DNA from: Rhizobium croatiense
GTDB taxonomy: Bacteria; Pseudomonadota; Alphaproteobacteria; Rhizobiales; Rhizobiaceae
Direction of reading: 5' to 3'
Length of the DNA: 64,000 bases
Assembly: GCF_019793465.1 (NCBI RefSeq)
Contig: NZ_JAILYJ010000012.1
Coordinates: forward strand, 170,462-234,461
Shown here: positions 34,124 to 43,008 of the stretch, one piece after another
Layout: each line of letters opens with the position of its first letter
How positions within the stretch are numbered: position 1 is the stretch's first letter
Made by a program: the position numbers and the translations under genes
The notes under the pieces: model-generated
What the model was told of the DNA's origin: nothing
Database searches by the model: none
What the model saw: the letters and a program-made list of their open reading frames with translations, nothing else

Positions 34124-34960
34124 ATGGCAGTGCTCGATACCGCAGCGCGACAGCCGGAGAAGCAGGAGATCGAGAGGCGGCCCGTCCGCCTTTCGGTGTT
34201 CGATCGTCCGCTCGCTGGCCTCCTCTTTCCGCTGTCGCTGCTCGTCCTCTGGGAAGCGCTCTTTCGTCTCGGACTCATCGAGGGGCGTCTTATGCCGGCG
34301 CCTTCACGCATCTTCGAAACGGTCTTTGCGCTGGCAGTCGGCGGCGAGCTCGCCGGACACGTCGCCATTACCCTGTGGCGCGTGCTCGCAGGCTTCTTCG
34401 CCGGCGCGGTGGTCGGCACGGTCATGGGGGCGCTGACAGGCTATTCGACCATCCTCCGACGATTGCTCGATCCGACGCTGCAAGCCTTGCGCGCCATTCC
34501 CTCCATCGCCTGGGTTCCGCTGTTCATCCTCTGGTTCGGCATTTTCGAAGCCTCGAAGATCGCCTTGATCGCGGTCGGCGTGTTCTTCCCCGTCTATCTC
34601 GGTGTTTATGGCGCGGTGCAGGGGGTCGACCGGAAGAGTGTCGAGGTCGGCCGGGTCTTCCGCCTTTCCGGCCTGGATCTTGTGCGACGCATCCTGCTGC
34701 CCTCGGTGCTGCCGGGATATGTGCTGGCACTGCGGGCGGGCCTCGGCCTCGGCTGGATGTTCGTCGTCGCCGCCGAATTCATGGGCGCTTCGCAAGGGCT
34801 CGGCTATCTCCTGGTCGATGGCCAACAGCTCGGAAAGCCCGACCAGATTCTCGCGACGATCCTGGTCTTTGCCGTGGTCGGCAAGTTCACCGACACCTGC
34901 CTGCTCGTTCTTTCCGCACCTTTCGTGCGCTGGCAGGACAACCATGCCCGGGAACACTGA
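34124..34960 (+). CDS. sulfonate-type ABC transporter permease (SsuC-like)
   Basis: The 278-residue inner-membrane protein has about six helices and the SsuC/TauC pattern: 'LFPLSLLVLWEALFRLGLIE', 'LWRVLAGFFAGAVVGTVMGA', 'RAIPSIAWVPLFILWFGIFE' and an EAA-like 'RVFRLSGLDLVRRILLPSVL'. GGGAG precedes the start. Its stop at 34958-34960 lies one base before the ATPase start. Confidence 0.92.
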   Translation: MAVLDTAARQPEKQEIERRPVRLSVFDRPLAGLLFPLSLLVLWEALFRLGLIEGRLMPAPSRIFETVFALAVGGELAGHVAITLWRVLAGFFAGAVVGTVMGALTGYSTILRRLLDPTLQALRAIPSIAWVPLFILWFGIFEASKIALIAVGVFFPVYLGVYGAVQGVDRKSVEVGRVFRLSGLDLVRRILLPSVLPGYVLALRAGLGLGWMFVVAAEFMGASQGLGYLLVDGQQLGKPDQILATILVFAVVGKFTDTCLLVLSAPFVRWQDNHAREH

Positions 34961-34961
34961 C

Positions 34962-35684
34962 ATGCTGGAGATCAGCCACCTCGGAAAGATCTATCCGAAT
35001 GGGGCGCATGCGCTCGAGGACTTCACGCTGCAGGTCGGTGAGGGCGAGGTCGTGGCCATTATCGGCGGCTCCGGCTGCGGCAAGAGCACCCTTCTGCGGC
35101 TGGTCGCCGGCCTTGAACCACCGACGCGCGGCGAAATCCGCCTGGGCGGCCGCCGTCTCGTCGAGCCGGACGAGCGGGTCAACATCGTTTTCCAGGAGCC
35201 GCGACTCTTCCCATGGCTGTCAGTCGCGGACAACATCGCCTTTGGTCTGCGGCACCTCGACAAGGGAGAGCGATCGGCACGGGTAGAGGCCGTGTTGTCA
35301 CGAATCGGCCTGTCGGGATATGGCGGCCGCTGGATTCGCGAACTCTCCGGCGGTCAGGCGCAGCGCGTTGCGCTCGCTCGCGGCCTGGTCACACGGCCCT
35401 CGGTGCTCCTGCTCGACGAGCCCTTCTCAGCCCTTGACGCGATGACCCGGACTGACCTGCAGGATCATCTCTCGGATCTCTGGTACGAGAATGGCAGCAC
35501 CATGCTGCTCGTCACGCATGATATCGAGGAGGCGGCCGCACTCGCTGATCGGATCATTGTGATGCGGCCGTGGCCGGGTCGCATCCTTGAGGTTGTGCCG
35601 GTCGATCTGCCCCGCAGACGGGACCTACTGCTGGAACGCTCCCTCGATCGCACTGATGACAAACATCTCGCTGCCAGGCGATGA
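34962..35684 (+). CDS. sulfonate-type ABC transporter ATPase (SsuB-like)
   Basis: The 240-residue protein carries Walker A 'IIGGSGCGKSTLLRLV', Q-loop 'FQEPRLFPWLSV', signature 'LSGGQAQRVALARGL', Walker B 'LLLDEPFSALDAM' and H-loop 'LLVTHDIEEA'. It powers import by the SsuC-like permease. A start at 34944 (MPGNTDM) is also in frame and would overlap the permease gene; 34962 has GGGAA eight bases upstream. Confidence 0.93.
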   Translation: MLEISHLGKIYPNGAHALEDFTLQVGEGEVVAIIGGSGCGKSTLLRLVAGLEPPTRGEIRLGGRRLVEPDERVNIVFQEPRLFPWLSVADNIAFGLRHLDKGERSARVEAVLSRIGLSGYGGRWIRELSGGQAQRVALARGLVTRPSVLLLDEPFSALDAMTRTDLQDHLSDLWYENGSTMLLVTHDIEEAAALADRIIVMRPWPGRILEVVPVDLPRRRDLLLERSLDRTDDKHLAARR

Positions 35685-35765
35685 GAGACGATCCCGCGGG
35701 GCGGCGCATCCTGGCGACTGCCGCGAGAGAACTGATCTTTTCGAAGCTGTCCGATAGTTGGAAGA

Positions 35766-35796
35766 AAATTCCTTATAAAAACTATAGAAATTCATA
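35766..35796. promoter_or_regulatory. AT-rich element upstream of ssuD
   Basis: GAAAATTCCTTATAAAAA is followed by CTATAGAAATTCAT. It lies 48 bases before the ssuD start in a 159-base gap after the ATPase gene, so ssuD may have its own promoter. Similar AT-rich words occur in the divergent control region at 28723-29116. Confidence 0.4.
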
Positions 35797-35843
35797 ATGT
35801 CGGGTGAAATCTGTAACGGCTCCCGCGTTTCGACAGGATTTGA

Positions 35844-37013
35844 ATGATGGCAACCGACAAGCCTCTCGACTTTCTCTGGTTCATCCCTTCGTCTGGTGAT
35901 GGTGCGTATCTGGGATCGGACGATCTCAGCCGCCCGGCGGATCCCGGCTATTTCCGCGAGATCGCGAAGGCTGCCGACCGGCTGGGATATTCCGGCGTGC
36001 TTATTCCGACGGGTGCGGCGTGCGAGGAATCCTTCATTCTGGCCGCGGATCTCGCCGCCCACACCGAGCGACTGAAATTTCTGGTGGCCATTCGACCTGG
36101 CACGGCATCGCCGGCCTATTATGCGCGCCTCGCCGCGACGCTCGACCGCGTTTCCAACGGCCGCCTGCTGATTAACATCGTGGTCGGAGGCAGTGCCCAG
36201 GAACTCGCCGGTGACGGCATTTTCCTGCCGCATGACGAACGCTACGATCATGCCGGCGAGTTCTTCCAGGTGTTCAACTCGTTGGTCGAGACCGGTAAGG
36301 CCAACCTCGACGGCAAGTATATCAAGGCCCTCGATGCGAGACTTGGTCTGCCACCCGTACAGGAACCGCGCCCTCCGCTTTATTTCGGCGGATCGTCCGA
36401 CGCTGCGATCGCGTTTTCCGGCGGCATCACCGACAAGTACTTGACCTGGGGCGAACCGCCGGCGCAGGTGGCAGAGAAGATCGCCAAGGTCCGCAAGGCC
36501 GCTGCGGCGCAGGGCAAGCACGTCACCTTCGGCATCCGTCTTCACTTCATCGTTCGCGAGACCGATGAAGAGGCCTGGGCTGCGGCCGACCGGCTGATTT
36601 CCAAGCTTTCTGACGAAACGATTGCCGCAGCGCAGGAGGTGTTCGCGAAGAGTTCGGATTCGGTCGGCCAGGCGCGCATGGTCGCCCTGCATCAGGGACG
36701 CCGCGACAAGCTCGAAGTCTCTCCCAATCTCTGGGCGGGGATTGGTCTCGTCCGCACGGGCGCGGGAACCGCGCTGGTCGGATCGCCGAAGACGATCGCA
36801 GAACGTCTGAGGGAATATCAGGAGCTCGGGATCGATACCGTCATCGCCTCCGGCTATCCGCATCTGGAAGAAGCCTACCGGGTTTCCGAGTTGCTCTTCC
36901 CCGAAATCGGCCTGCCCGGCCCCCATGGGCAGATCCGCTCCTCCTTCGGCGAACGCCGGGTCTTTGGGGGAGGCGGACATGGCGGGAACGTGAAGATCGC
37001 ATCCGCCTCCTGA
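35844..37013 (+). CDS. ssuD: FMNH2-dependent alkanesulfonate monooxygenase
   Basis: This 389-residue luciferase-fold enzyme follows SsuD closely: 'PLDFLWFIPSSGDGAYLGSD', 'GYSGVLIPTGAACEESFILA', 'FLVAIRPGTASPAYYARLAA', 'NGRLLINIVVGGSAQELAGD', 'YFGGSSDAAI' and 'YLTWGEPPAQVAEKI'. It would release sulfite from alkanesulfonates using reduced FMN and O2. The Cys of 'GAACEE' matches the conserved Cys54 region of SsuD. AGGA lies five bases before the ATG at 35844. It ends the organosulfur region; no ssuE reductase gene follows. Confidence 0.9.
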   Translation: MMATDKPLDFLWFIPSSGDGAYLGSDDLSRPADPGYFREIAKAADRLGYSGVLIPTGAACEESFILAADLAAHTERLKFLVAIRPGTASPAYYARLAATLDRVSNGRLLINIVVGGSAQELAGDGIFLPHDERYDHAGEFFQVFNSLVETGKANLDGKYIKALDARLGLPPVQEPRPPLYFGGSSDAAIAFSGGITDKYLTWGEPPAQVAEKIAKVRKAAAAQGKHVTFGIRLHFIVRETDEEAWAAADRLISKLSDETIAAAQEVFAKSSDSVGQARMVALHQGRRDKLEVSPNLWAGIGLVRTGAGTALVGSPKTIAERLREYQELGIDTVIASGYPHLEEAYRVSELLFPEIGLPGPHGQIRSSFGERRVFGGGGHGGNVKIASAS

Positions 37014-37652
37014 GGAGTTGCCGACGAACGCCTCCTGTCTCAAAGAGCCGCAATGCCTGCCATAAGAATGTGAACAGAAAAACGATGCGCGATCAACGGC
37101 AGAATACAACGAGAAGGCGAGGGGTTCACGTGGTCGCCAAGCAGGTCTTCGATCTTTCCGTCGATCTGTTAGGCCTGGCCGGCGTGACGGCGCGGTCCAT
37201 CCGCTGACCGGCGGCGGCGATGAATTCGCCAAGGGCTCTCGGGAAAGTCCGGAGCCGTGCAAAAGTGCAGCCCGGGATCCGGGCGAGTGACATGTTTGTG
37301 CCGTTATGCCGAACTCGGCCGGAGACTATGCCGAGCCCGTTCCTGAAAGCCCACGATTTCGGTAAAGCCGCGTGGCCAGCTCGGCATATGCAGCCTCCGC
37401 TGTTACAATTAGAGGGCCGCTCCCCGCTTGCTGCATCGCTTGACAGTGCGAGGTATGCAAAGGCCAACGAGCCGATCCCCGGTGTGGTCGCAAGCACCAT
37501 TGTGCCAATCCGAGCCTCGATCGATATCGCCAAGCGTTGCGTCGTCTCGGAAGAGAGGAAGCGCGGCTCCAATTGAGCTAAGAACCCGAGCCAGCGCGCC
37601 CTCGGTCGTGGTAAGATGTCCAGCTCCCTGTATCGAAAGGGTGGGCTGAGAA
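37014..37652. other. intergenic region, 639 bp, possible gene remnant
   Basis: No intact gene is supported. On the minus strand a frame from about 37570 reads 'IEARIGTMVLATTPGIGSLA', and after a change of frame near 37410 continues 'LIVTAEAAYAELATRLYRNR' before a stop near 37326. Both pieces have protein-like composition, which would fit one frameshifted gene. I do not recognise the family and cannot exclude chance. Confidence 0.3.
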
Positions 37653-39815
37653 ATGGAGAGGCGTCTCGCCGCGATACTTTCCGCTGACGTGGTAGGCTAT
37701 AGTCGTCTCATGGGAGTGGATGAAGGCGGCACGCTTGAGCGGTTGAAGGCCTGCCGTCGGGAGCTGGTCGATTCCGCCATCGAAGAGCACCATGGCCGGA
37801 TTATCAAACTCATGGGTGACGGGGCACTGGTCGAGTTTGCTAGCGTTGTGGACGCGGTTCAATGCGCTGCCGTAATCCAGCGGGGAATGTCCGGCAGAGA
37901 CCCGGGACTTCCCGCGGAACAGCGCATTCGGTTTCGCATCGGGATCAATCTCGGCGACATTATTGTTGAAGGCGATGACATCTATGGCGACGGCGTCAAC
38001 ATTGCCGCCCGTCTGCAGGGGATTGCTGAACCCGGCGGAATTTTCATCTCCGGTACCGCATTCGACCACGTCGCGCACAAGGTCGATGTCGGTTTCTCGG
38101 CGCTCGGCGAACATCGATTGAAAAACATAGCGGATCCGGTTCGCGTCTATTGCGTCCTGCTTGATCCAGCCCACACCGGCAAAGTCATCTTCTCCACCCG
38201 GGCAAGGCCCCGGGGTATGGCGCTGTTAGCGCTGGTAGGACTATTGATCGCCGCCGGTGCGACAGTCTTCGCCTGGCAATGGCCGCATAAACAACGCCCA
38301 TCGATCGCGGTACTACCCTTCGCCAATTTGAGTGACCAAACCCAGGATTATTTTGCCGATGGCATCACCGACAACTTGATTACGGATCTCACCAGGTTGT
38401 CGAAATTTGATGTCATTTCCCAAAATTCCGTCTTTGCCTACAAGGATAAACCTCACGTGCTGGCGGACATACGCCGCGATCTCGGCGTGCGTTATCTCGT
38501 GGAGGGCAGTGTGCAGCGAATGGGCGACCTGATGCGCGTCAACGCGCAACTGGTCGACACCGAGAGCGGCGACCATCTGTGGGCCAATCGGTTTGATCGC
38601 AGTGGCGCCGATGTGTTTGCTGTGCAGGATTCGATGAGCCGTCAAATCGCTAATGCGCTCGGTCTGGAACTCTCCCCGTCCGAGGCAGAGCGAATTGCCC
38701 GTCCGCCGACCGCCAATCTCGAGGCATATGACTATTATCTGCGTGCCGAGCAGGCGGCCCGTACCGGACGCCGTTCTCGGATGCTGGAGGCATTGGCGCT
38801 ATTTGACAAGGCCGAGGAACTCGACGGCGGCTTTGCCGAAGCCTTCGCGTCCGATGCGCACGCGACGGCCTATGTCTGGCGAAGCGCGTATGATGACGTC
38901 CTCCAGAGTGCCCTGGCGCGAAAAAGAACCTACGATAAGGCAAGTCGCGCACTCGCCCTCGATCCCGAACTGCCGTCGCCTTATGCGGTGCTCGCTATCA
39001 TGCAGGTCGTGGACCGACGCTACGAGCAGGCGATCGCCTCCGCGCAGAAGGCCCTGTCAGTCGGCCCCGCCGACGCCGAGGCCCATATGGCGGCTGCATA
39101 TGTTCAATTGATATCGGGCAATCACGCCGATGCCGCTGCGGCCGTCGAGAAGGCGCTCAGGATCGATCCGAACCCCTCCGCTGTCGACCGATATACGGCT
39201 GGCATGATTTTTTATCTGCAACGCGACTACGAGAGGGCGATAGACAGTTTCAAACGCGCGGGCTATGGCTCCCAAGGCAACGGCGAGTTCGTTACCGCCC
39301 TCGCCATGGCCTATGTCCGTGTCGGTCGCATTGATGAGGCTCGAGCGACTGTCGCTGAGGCTGAACGTCTTCTCGGGGGGCGTGACTGCCTCGCGTCCTG
39401 GCGGCTCGGCAATGCCCATTTCAGGGACGAGGATTTGGCATTTATCCTAGACGCGTTGCGCGAGGCTGGACTGCCGGAATGGCCGTTTGGTTTTCAGGGG
39501 AATGAGCAAAACCGGTTGAAGGGTGCCGAGATCACGGCCATAGTTATGGGCAAACTTCTGCGAGGAAAGACCGAGCCGTCCGAAAGCCCTGCGCTAATGC
39601 AGGTCCAACTGGACGGTAAGGCCGCATTCCGCTCGGCATCCCAGATGATGACCGAGAAGGTTTCTGTCAAAGGAGACCTGCTTTGCGAGCAAAGTGAAAA
39701 CGCATTTGGCCGACCCGACTGCGGCCCGGTCTATAGACACCCAAACCCGGCCGACGAAACCAGCTATGCTTACGTAAATTCGACCAAGGTTTTTTATTTT
39801 TCGCCTGCCCAATAG
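37653..39815 (+). CDS. membrane-anchored class III adenylate cyclase with TPR domain, 720 aa
   Basis: Residues 1-170 are a class III cyclase with metal aspartates Asp12 ('ILSADVVGYSRLM') and Asp56 ('IKLMGDGALVEF'), plus 'IYGDGVNIAARLQGIAEPGG'. One membrane helix lies at about 190-210 ('MALLALVGLLIAAGATVFAW'). Then comes the TolB-like segment typical of this family ('SIAVLPFANLSDQTQDYFAD', 'VRYLVEGSVQRMGDLMRVNA'), and from about 360 a series of TPRs. The cyclase is cytoplasmic and the TPR part should be periplasmic. This is the most common rhizobial cyclase architecture. It is convergent with the YHS gene, 15 bases away. Confidence 0.9.
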   Translation: MERRLAAILSADVVGYSRLMGVDEGGTLERLKACRRELVDSAIEEHHGRIIKLMGDGALVEFASVVDAVQCAAVIQRGMSGRDPGLPAEQRIRFRIGINLGDIIVEGDDIYGDGVNIAARLQGIAEPGGIFISGTAFDHVAHKVDVGFSALGEHRLKNIADPVRVYCVLLDPAHTGKVIFSTRARPRGMALLALVGLLIAAGATVFAWQWPHKQRPSIAVLPFANLSDQTQDYFADGITDNLITDLTRLSKFDVISQNSVFAYKDKPHVLADIRRDLGVRYLVEGSVQRMGDLMRVNAQLVDTESGDHLWANRFDRSGADVFAVQDSMSRQIANALGLELSPSEAERIARPPTANLEAYDYYLRAEQAARTGRRSRMLEALALFDKAEELDGGFAEAFASDAHATAYVWRSAYDDVLQSALARKRTYDKASRALALDPELPSPYAVLAIMQVVDRRYEQAIASAQKALSVGPADAEAHMAAAYVQLISGNHADAAAAVEKALRIDPNPSAVDRYTAGMIFYLQRDYERAIDSFKRAGYGSQGNGEFVTALAMAYVRVGRIDEARATVAEAERLLGGRDCLASWRLGNAHFRDEDLAFILDALREAGLPEWPFGFQGNEQNRLKGAEITAIVMGKLLRGKTEPSESPALMQVQLDGKAAFRSASQMMTEKVSVKGDLLCEQSENAFGRPDCGPVYRHPNPADETSYAYVNSTKVFYFSPAQ

Positions 39816-39830
39816 AGTCTTGTTAATCGG

Positions 39831-40334
39831 TCAGTGATACTGATCGAGTTCGAGATCGGCCGAGACCTTCGGCCATTTGGCATCGGCCTTGGCCACAGTG
39901 TCTGCCGGATGCGCGGCAAAGTCCTCCGCATCCGCTTTGTCATACATCAGGTAAAGCTTGCCTTCGATGATCTTGAAGGCTTCCGGATCGATGTTGACCG
40001 TGACAGACCCGCCACTCACCTCGCCCGTGCAGTAGCCGCCGTATTGCGGCGCGTATCTAAGCGGTTCGCTCATAAACATCTCGCGATGTTTGGCATTTGC
40101 GAAATGCCAAGGCGTCCCCATCCATTCGTAGGAGATGTTTTCCGAACCTTTCGTCGCTTTGCCTTCGGTAAAGTAGGCGACAGTGTCGTATCCCATGATA
40201 GCGACGCCGCCGAAGTACCCCGTGTTTACCGAGTCGTCGGCCATGGCTGGCGATCCGCTGACAGCGTCTGCGACAGCTAGGCCGATCACTGCCAAAGATC
40301 GACCAATGCATTGTGTCCCGTTTCCAAAATGCAT
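39831..40334 (-). CDS. exported YHS-domain protein, 167 aa
   Basis: The ATG at 40334 has AGGAGG five bases upstream. A signal-peptide-like N-terminus ('SLAVIGLAVADAVSG', 'SPAMADD') precedes a YHS-type domain with 'VAIMGYDTVAYFTEGKATKG', 'YEWMGTPWHFANAKHREMFM' and 'PLRYAPQYGGYCTGEV'. YHS domains are small and often metal-linked; this subgroup is common as a periplasmic protein of unknown role. It lies 14 bases downstream of the ankyrin gene and probably shares its message. Confidence 0.85.
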   Translation of the reverse strand: MHFGNGTQCIGRSLAVIGLAVADAVSGSPAMADDSVNTGYFGGVAIMGYDTVAYFTEGKATKGSENISYEWMGTPWHFANAKHREMFMSEPLRYAPQYGGYCTGEVSGGSVTVNIDPEAFKIIEGKLYLMYDKADAEDFAAHPADTVAKADAKWPKVSADLELDQYH

Positions 40335-40348
40335 TTGCGCCTCCTGTT

Positions 40349-40942
40349 TTATTCGTGTATTTCCATGCACTTAGCGTAATTACCTGCGCCGAGAACGCTG
40401 GCCGGAGGGCACGACACACCATGTCGCTTGAAGAGACGGACGATATCGAAATTGCCTTTCCACATGGCCCTCGTGATTGGCGCGTAGCCGTGAACCTCGG
40501 CGTGGGTGACATCGGCCCCGTTGGCGAGGAAAAACTCCGCGAGGAGGACATGGTTCTCTTCGCCAGCAACCATGAGCGGCGTAACGCCTGCTTTGTTGGA
40601 CGCATCATCGAGAATTGCTCCGTGATCTAGGAGCAGTTTGCTGATGGGTACGCTACCCGAAAATGCCGCAGCGTGAAGGGGCGTAAAGCCGCCTGAATTC
40701 CTTGCCATAACATCGGCATTTCTTTTTATTAACAACTCGGCAACGGCAAGCTGCTTGGCAAGCGCGGCGTTGATGAGTGGTGTTGCCTGGTCGGGAGTGC
40801 GGCTGTTGACATCGGCACCCGAGGCCAGAAATTGCTCCACGGCAACGGTGTTTCCTGCTGAAACGGCATCGAACAATAGATCACCCGCGGCCGCCGCGGT
40901 CGCTGAAAAAAACAACGCTACCGATGTAAGAAACCGGCGCAT
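40349..40942 (-). CDS. exported ankyrin-repeat protein, 197 aa
   Basis: An N-terminal signal peptide ('FLTSVALFFSATAAAAGD') is followed by about five ankyrin repeats ('LFDAVSAGNTVAVEQFLASG', 'TPLINAALAKQLAVAELLIK', 'GFTPLHAAAFSGSVPISKLL', 'TPLMVAGEENHVLLAEFFLA', 'YAPITRAMWKGNFDIVRLFK'). It should be a periplasmic protein-binding scaffold. The YHS gene follows in the same direction, 14 bases on, so the two products may interact; in other bacteria periplasmic ankyrin proteins accompany catalase or metal proteins. Confidence 0.85.
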   Translation of the reverse strand: MRRFLTSVALFFSATAAAAGDLLFDAVSAGNTVAVEQFLASGADVNSRTPDQATPLINAALAKQLAVAELLIKRNADVMARNSGGFTPLHAAAFSGSVPISKLLLDHGAILDDASNKAGVTPLMVAGEENHVLLAEFFLANGADVTHAEVHGYAPITRAMWKGNFDIVRLFKRHGVSCPPASVLGAGNYAKCMEIHE

Positions 40943-41106
40943 AGCTTCACCTTAATATTTACCGACAGAATAGCACGCCGTCGGCATGTAGGCTACCTAG
41001 CAGCTGCTTCAGCTGCAGCGGCGACCGCCACCGAAATTTCCGCTTCAAAGCTAAAACGCTTCAGCTTTCATGGAAGCGCAGGACCGCTCTAAGTTTTTGT
41101 TTTTAC

Positions 41107-41150
41107 GCAATTCCGGACGGAAAACCGCTTCACACTTTTCCTGGAATTGC
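41107..41150. repeat. RIME-like palindrome
   Basis: Arms GCAATTCC / GGAATTGC enclose GGAAAA / TTTTCC with a CCGCTTCACAC loop. The sequence is a familiar rhizobial intergenic palindrome of the RIME kind, differing from the pair at 18543-18658. It lies between the ankyrin gene promoter and the end of the ABC operon, and could act as a transcription terminator for the latter. Confidence 0.7.
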
Positions 41151-41208
41151 TGTGGCAGAAACGAAAGCGCTTTCTTGGCACCATTTCCTCGCACTCACCT
41201 CCCACCAC

Positions 41209-42021
41209 TCACACCGCCACACTAAAATCCGCCGCCAGCACTGCATCCTTCAGCGCGCGCGAATAGGGATGCTGCGGATTGTCGAGCACCGTCCGCGCCT
41301 GGCCGCGTTCGACGATTTCGCCCTTGCGCATGATGATGATGTTGTCGCTGATGTAATAGGCGGTGGCGAGATCGTGGGTGATGTAGATGATCGAAAGGCC
41401 AAGCTCGTTTTTCAGGCGGCCGAACAGGTTGACAATCGCCATGCGCAGCGAGGCGTCGACCATGGAGACCGGCTCGTCGGCGACCAGCAGGCGGGGCTGC
41501 GGGATCAGCGCGCGGGCAATGGCGACGCGCTGAAGCTGGCCGCCGGAGAGTTCGTGGGGAAAGCGGCCCTTCACCTCTTCAAGGGTGAGGCCGACATGAT
41601 GGAGGGCGGCGTCGGCCATCTTCTCCACCTCGCGCCGATCCGGCCGTTTTCCGCCGGCGGAGAAATTGCGGGCGGTCTCGAAGAGATAGCGGTCGACCCG
41701 CTTCAGCGGGTTGAAGGCTTCGAAGGGGTTCTGGAGAACCGGCTGCACCTCCTTCATGAAAGCCGTGCGTTCGGCTCGGCTGTGGATCGCGACGGTCTTG
41801 CCGGCAAATTGCAACTCGCCTTCCGTCGGCTCGGTCTGGCCGAGGATCATCGCCGCCACCGTCGATTTGCCCGAGCCGGATTCGCCGACGATCGAGAGGA
41901 TCTCCGGCTCGTCGCCGAGTTCGAAGCTGACATCCCTGACCGCGGTGATCAGCCGCCGGCCGAGCAGGCCGCCCTGGCGGTAAACCTTGGTGACATGCGA
42001 GAGGCGAAGCAGAGCACTCAA
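41209..42021 (-). CDS. oligopeptide/oligosaccharide-type ABC transporter ATPase (second, DppF-like)
   Basis: The 270-residue protein has Walker A 'IVGESGSGKSTVAAMILG', signature 'LSGGQLQRVAIARAL', Walker B 'LLVADEPVSMVDASL' and H-loop 'IYITHDLATAYYISD'. 'VQPVLQNPFEAFNPLKRVDR' is the usual Q-loop region of this branch. It overlaps the preceding ATPase gene by four bases (ATGA). It ends the five-gene importer operon that begins with the binding protein at 46895. Confidence 0.93.
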   Translation of the reverse strand: MSALLRLSHVTKVYRQGGLLGRRLITAVRDVSFELGDEPEILSIVGESGSGKSTVAAMILGQTEPTEGELQFAGKTVAIHSRAERTAFMKEVQPVLQNPFEAFNPLKRVDRYLFETARNFSAGGKRPDRREVEKMADAALHHVGLTLEEVKGRFPHELSGGQLQRVAIARALIPQPRLLVADEPVSMVDASLRMAIVNLFGRLKNELGLSIIYITHDLATAYYISDNIIIMRKGEIVERGQARTVLDNPQHPYSRALKDAVLAADFSVAV

Positions 42022-43007
42022 ACCGGATCTCCCGTAACTGCAAAACAGGCCACGCGCCGCCCAGGCTCGACGGTGACGAGTGGCGGCACCTTCTGCGAGC
42101 AGATATCCATGCGCTTCGGGCAGCGCGGGTGAAACCGGCAGCCTTCCGGCGGCATGGCGAGGTTCGGCGGGCGCCCCTCCAGCGACGGCCGCGTCGTGGG
42201 GTCGCCAATCTTCGGCAGGCTGCCGACCAGGTGCTGCGTATAGGGGTGGAGCGGCAGGCTGAAGAGCTTGGGCGTCGGCGCCTCCTCGACAAGCCGCCCG
42301 GCATAGACGATGCCGATGCGGTCGGAGACCGTCGCATGCACGCCCATATCATGGGTGACGAACAGGAAGGATGAGCCCATCTCGCGCTGGATCTCGCGGA
42401 TCATCGTCAGCACGTCGCGCTGAACGATGACGTCGAGCGCGGTCGTCGGCTCATCGGCGATGATGAACTCCGGCGTCAGGATGGTGGCGAGCGCAATGGT
42501 CATGCGCTGGCGCATGCCGCCCGAGAGTTCGTGCGGATAGGCGTCGAGCAGCTGCGGATCGAGCTTCAGCCTTTGCAGGTGGGCGGCGACCTTCTCGAAG
42601 AAGATGCTCTTGCTCACCGTCATGTGGCGGAAGGCGAAATCGGTGAAGGAGTGGCGGATCCGGCGCACCGGATTGAGCACGTTCATCGAGCCCTGCATGA
42701 TATAGGAGAGATGGCGCCAGCGCAGCGCTATGCGCTCCTCCGGCGTCATCGCATAGAGATCCTGGCTGCCGCCGCCAAAGTGGAATTTGACACTGCCCGA
42801 AACGACTCGGAGCGGCGGGCGGATCGCGCCGGCAATCGTCTTGATCAGCGTCGTCTTGCCGCTGCTCGATTCGCCGGCAACGCCATAGACCTCGCCGCGG
42901 CCGATCGTCAGGCTGATGTCGTCGACGGCCCGCACCTCACGATCGACACCAAAGAGGAAGGCGCGGTAATAGGCTTTCAGATTCTCGATTTCGACCAAAG
43001 GATCCAT
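42018..43007 (-). CDS. oligopeptide/oligosaccharide-type ABC transporter ATPase (first, DppD-like)
   Basis: The 329-residue protein has Walker A 'VAGESSSGKTTLIKTIAG', signature 'LSGGMRQRMTIALATI', Walker B 'FIIADEPTTALDVI', and the C-terminal oligopeptide/dipeptide domain with 'PRCPKRMDICSQKVPPL', where cysteines may bind an iron-sulfur cluster. The ATG at 43007 lies one base after the stop of the permease upstream; the longer frame to 43046 would overlap that gene. Confidence 0.92.
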   Translation of the reverse strand: MDPLVEIENLKAYYRAFLFGVDREVRAVDDISLTIGRGEVYGVAGESSSGKTTLIKTIAGAIRPPLRVVSGSVKFHFGGGSQDLYAMTPEERIALRWRHLSYIMQGSMNVLNPVRRIRHSFTDFAFRHMTVSKSIFFEKVAAHLQRLKLDPQLLDAYPHELSGGMRQRMTIALATILTPEFIIADEPTTALDVIVQRDVLTMIREIQREMGSSFLFVTHDMGVHATVSDRIGIVYAGRLVEEAPTPKLFSLPLHPYTQHLVGSLPKIGDPTTRPSLEGRPPNLAMPPEGCRFHPRCPKRMDICSQKVPPLVTVEPGRRVACFAVTGDPV

Positions 43008-43008
43008 A

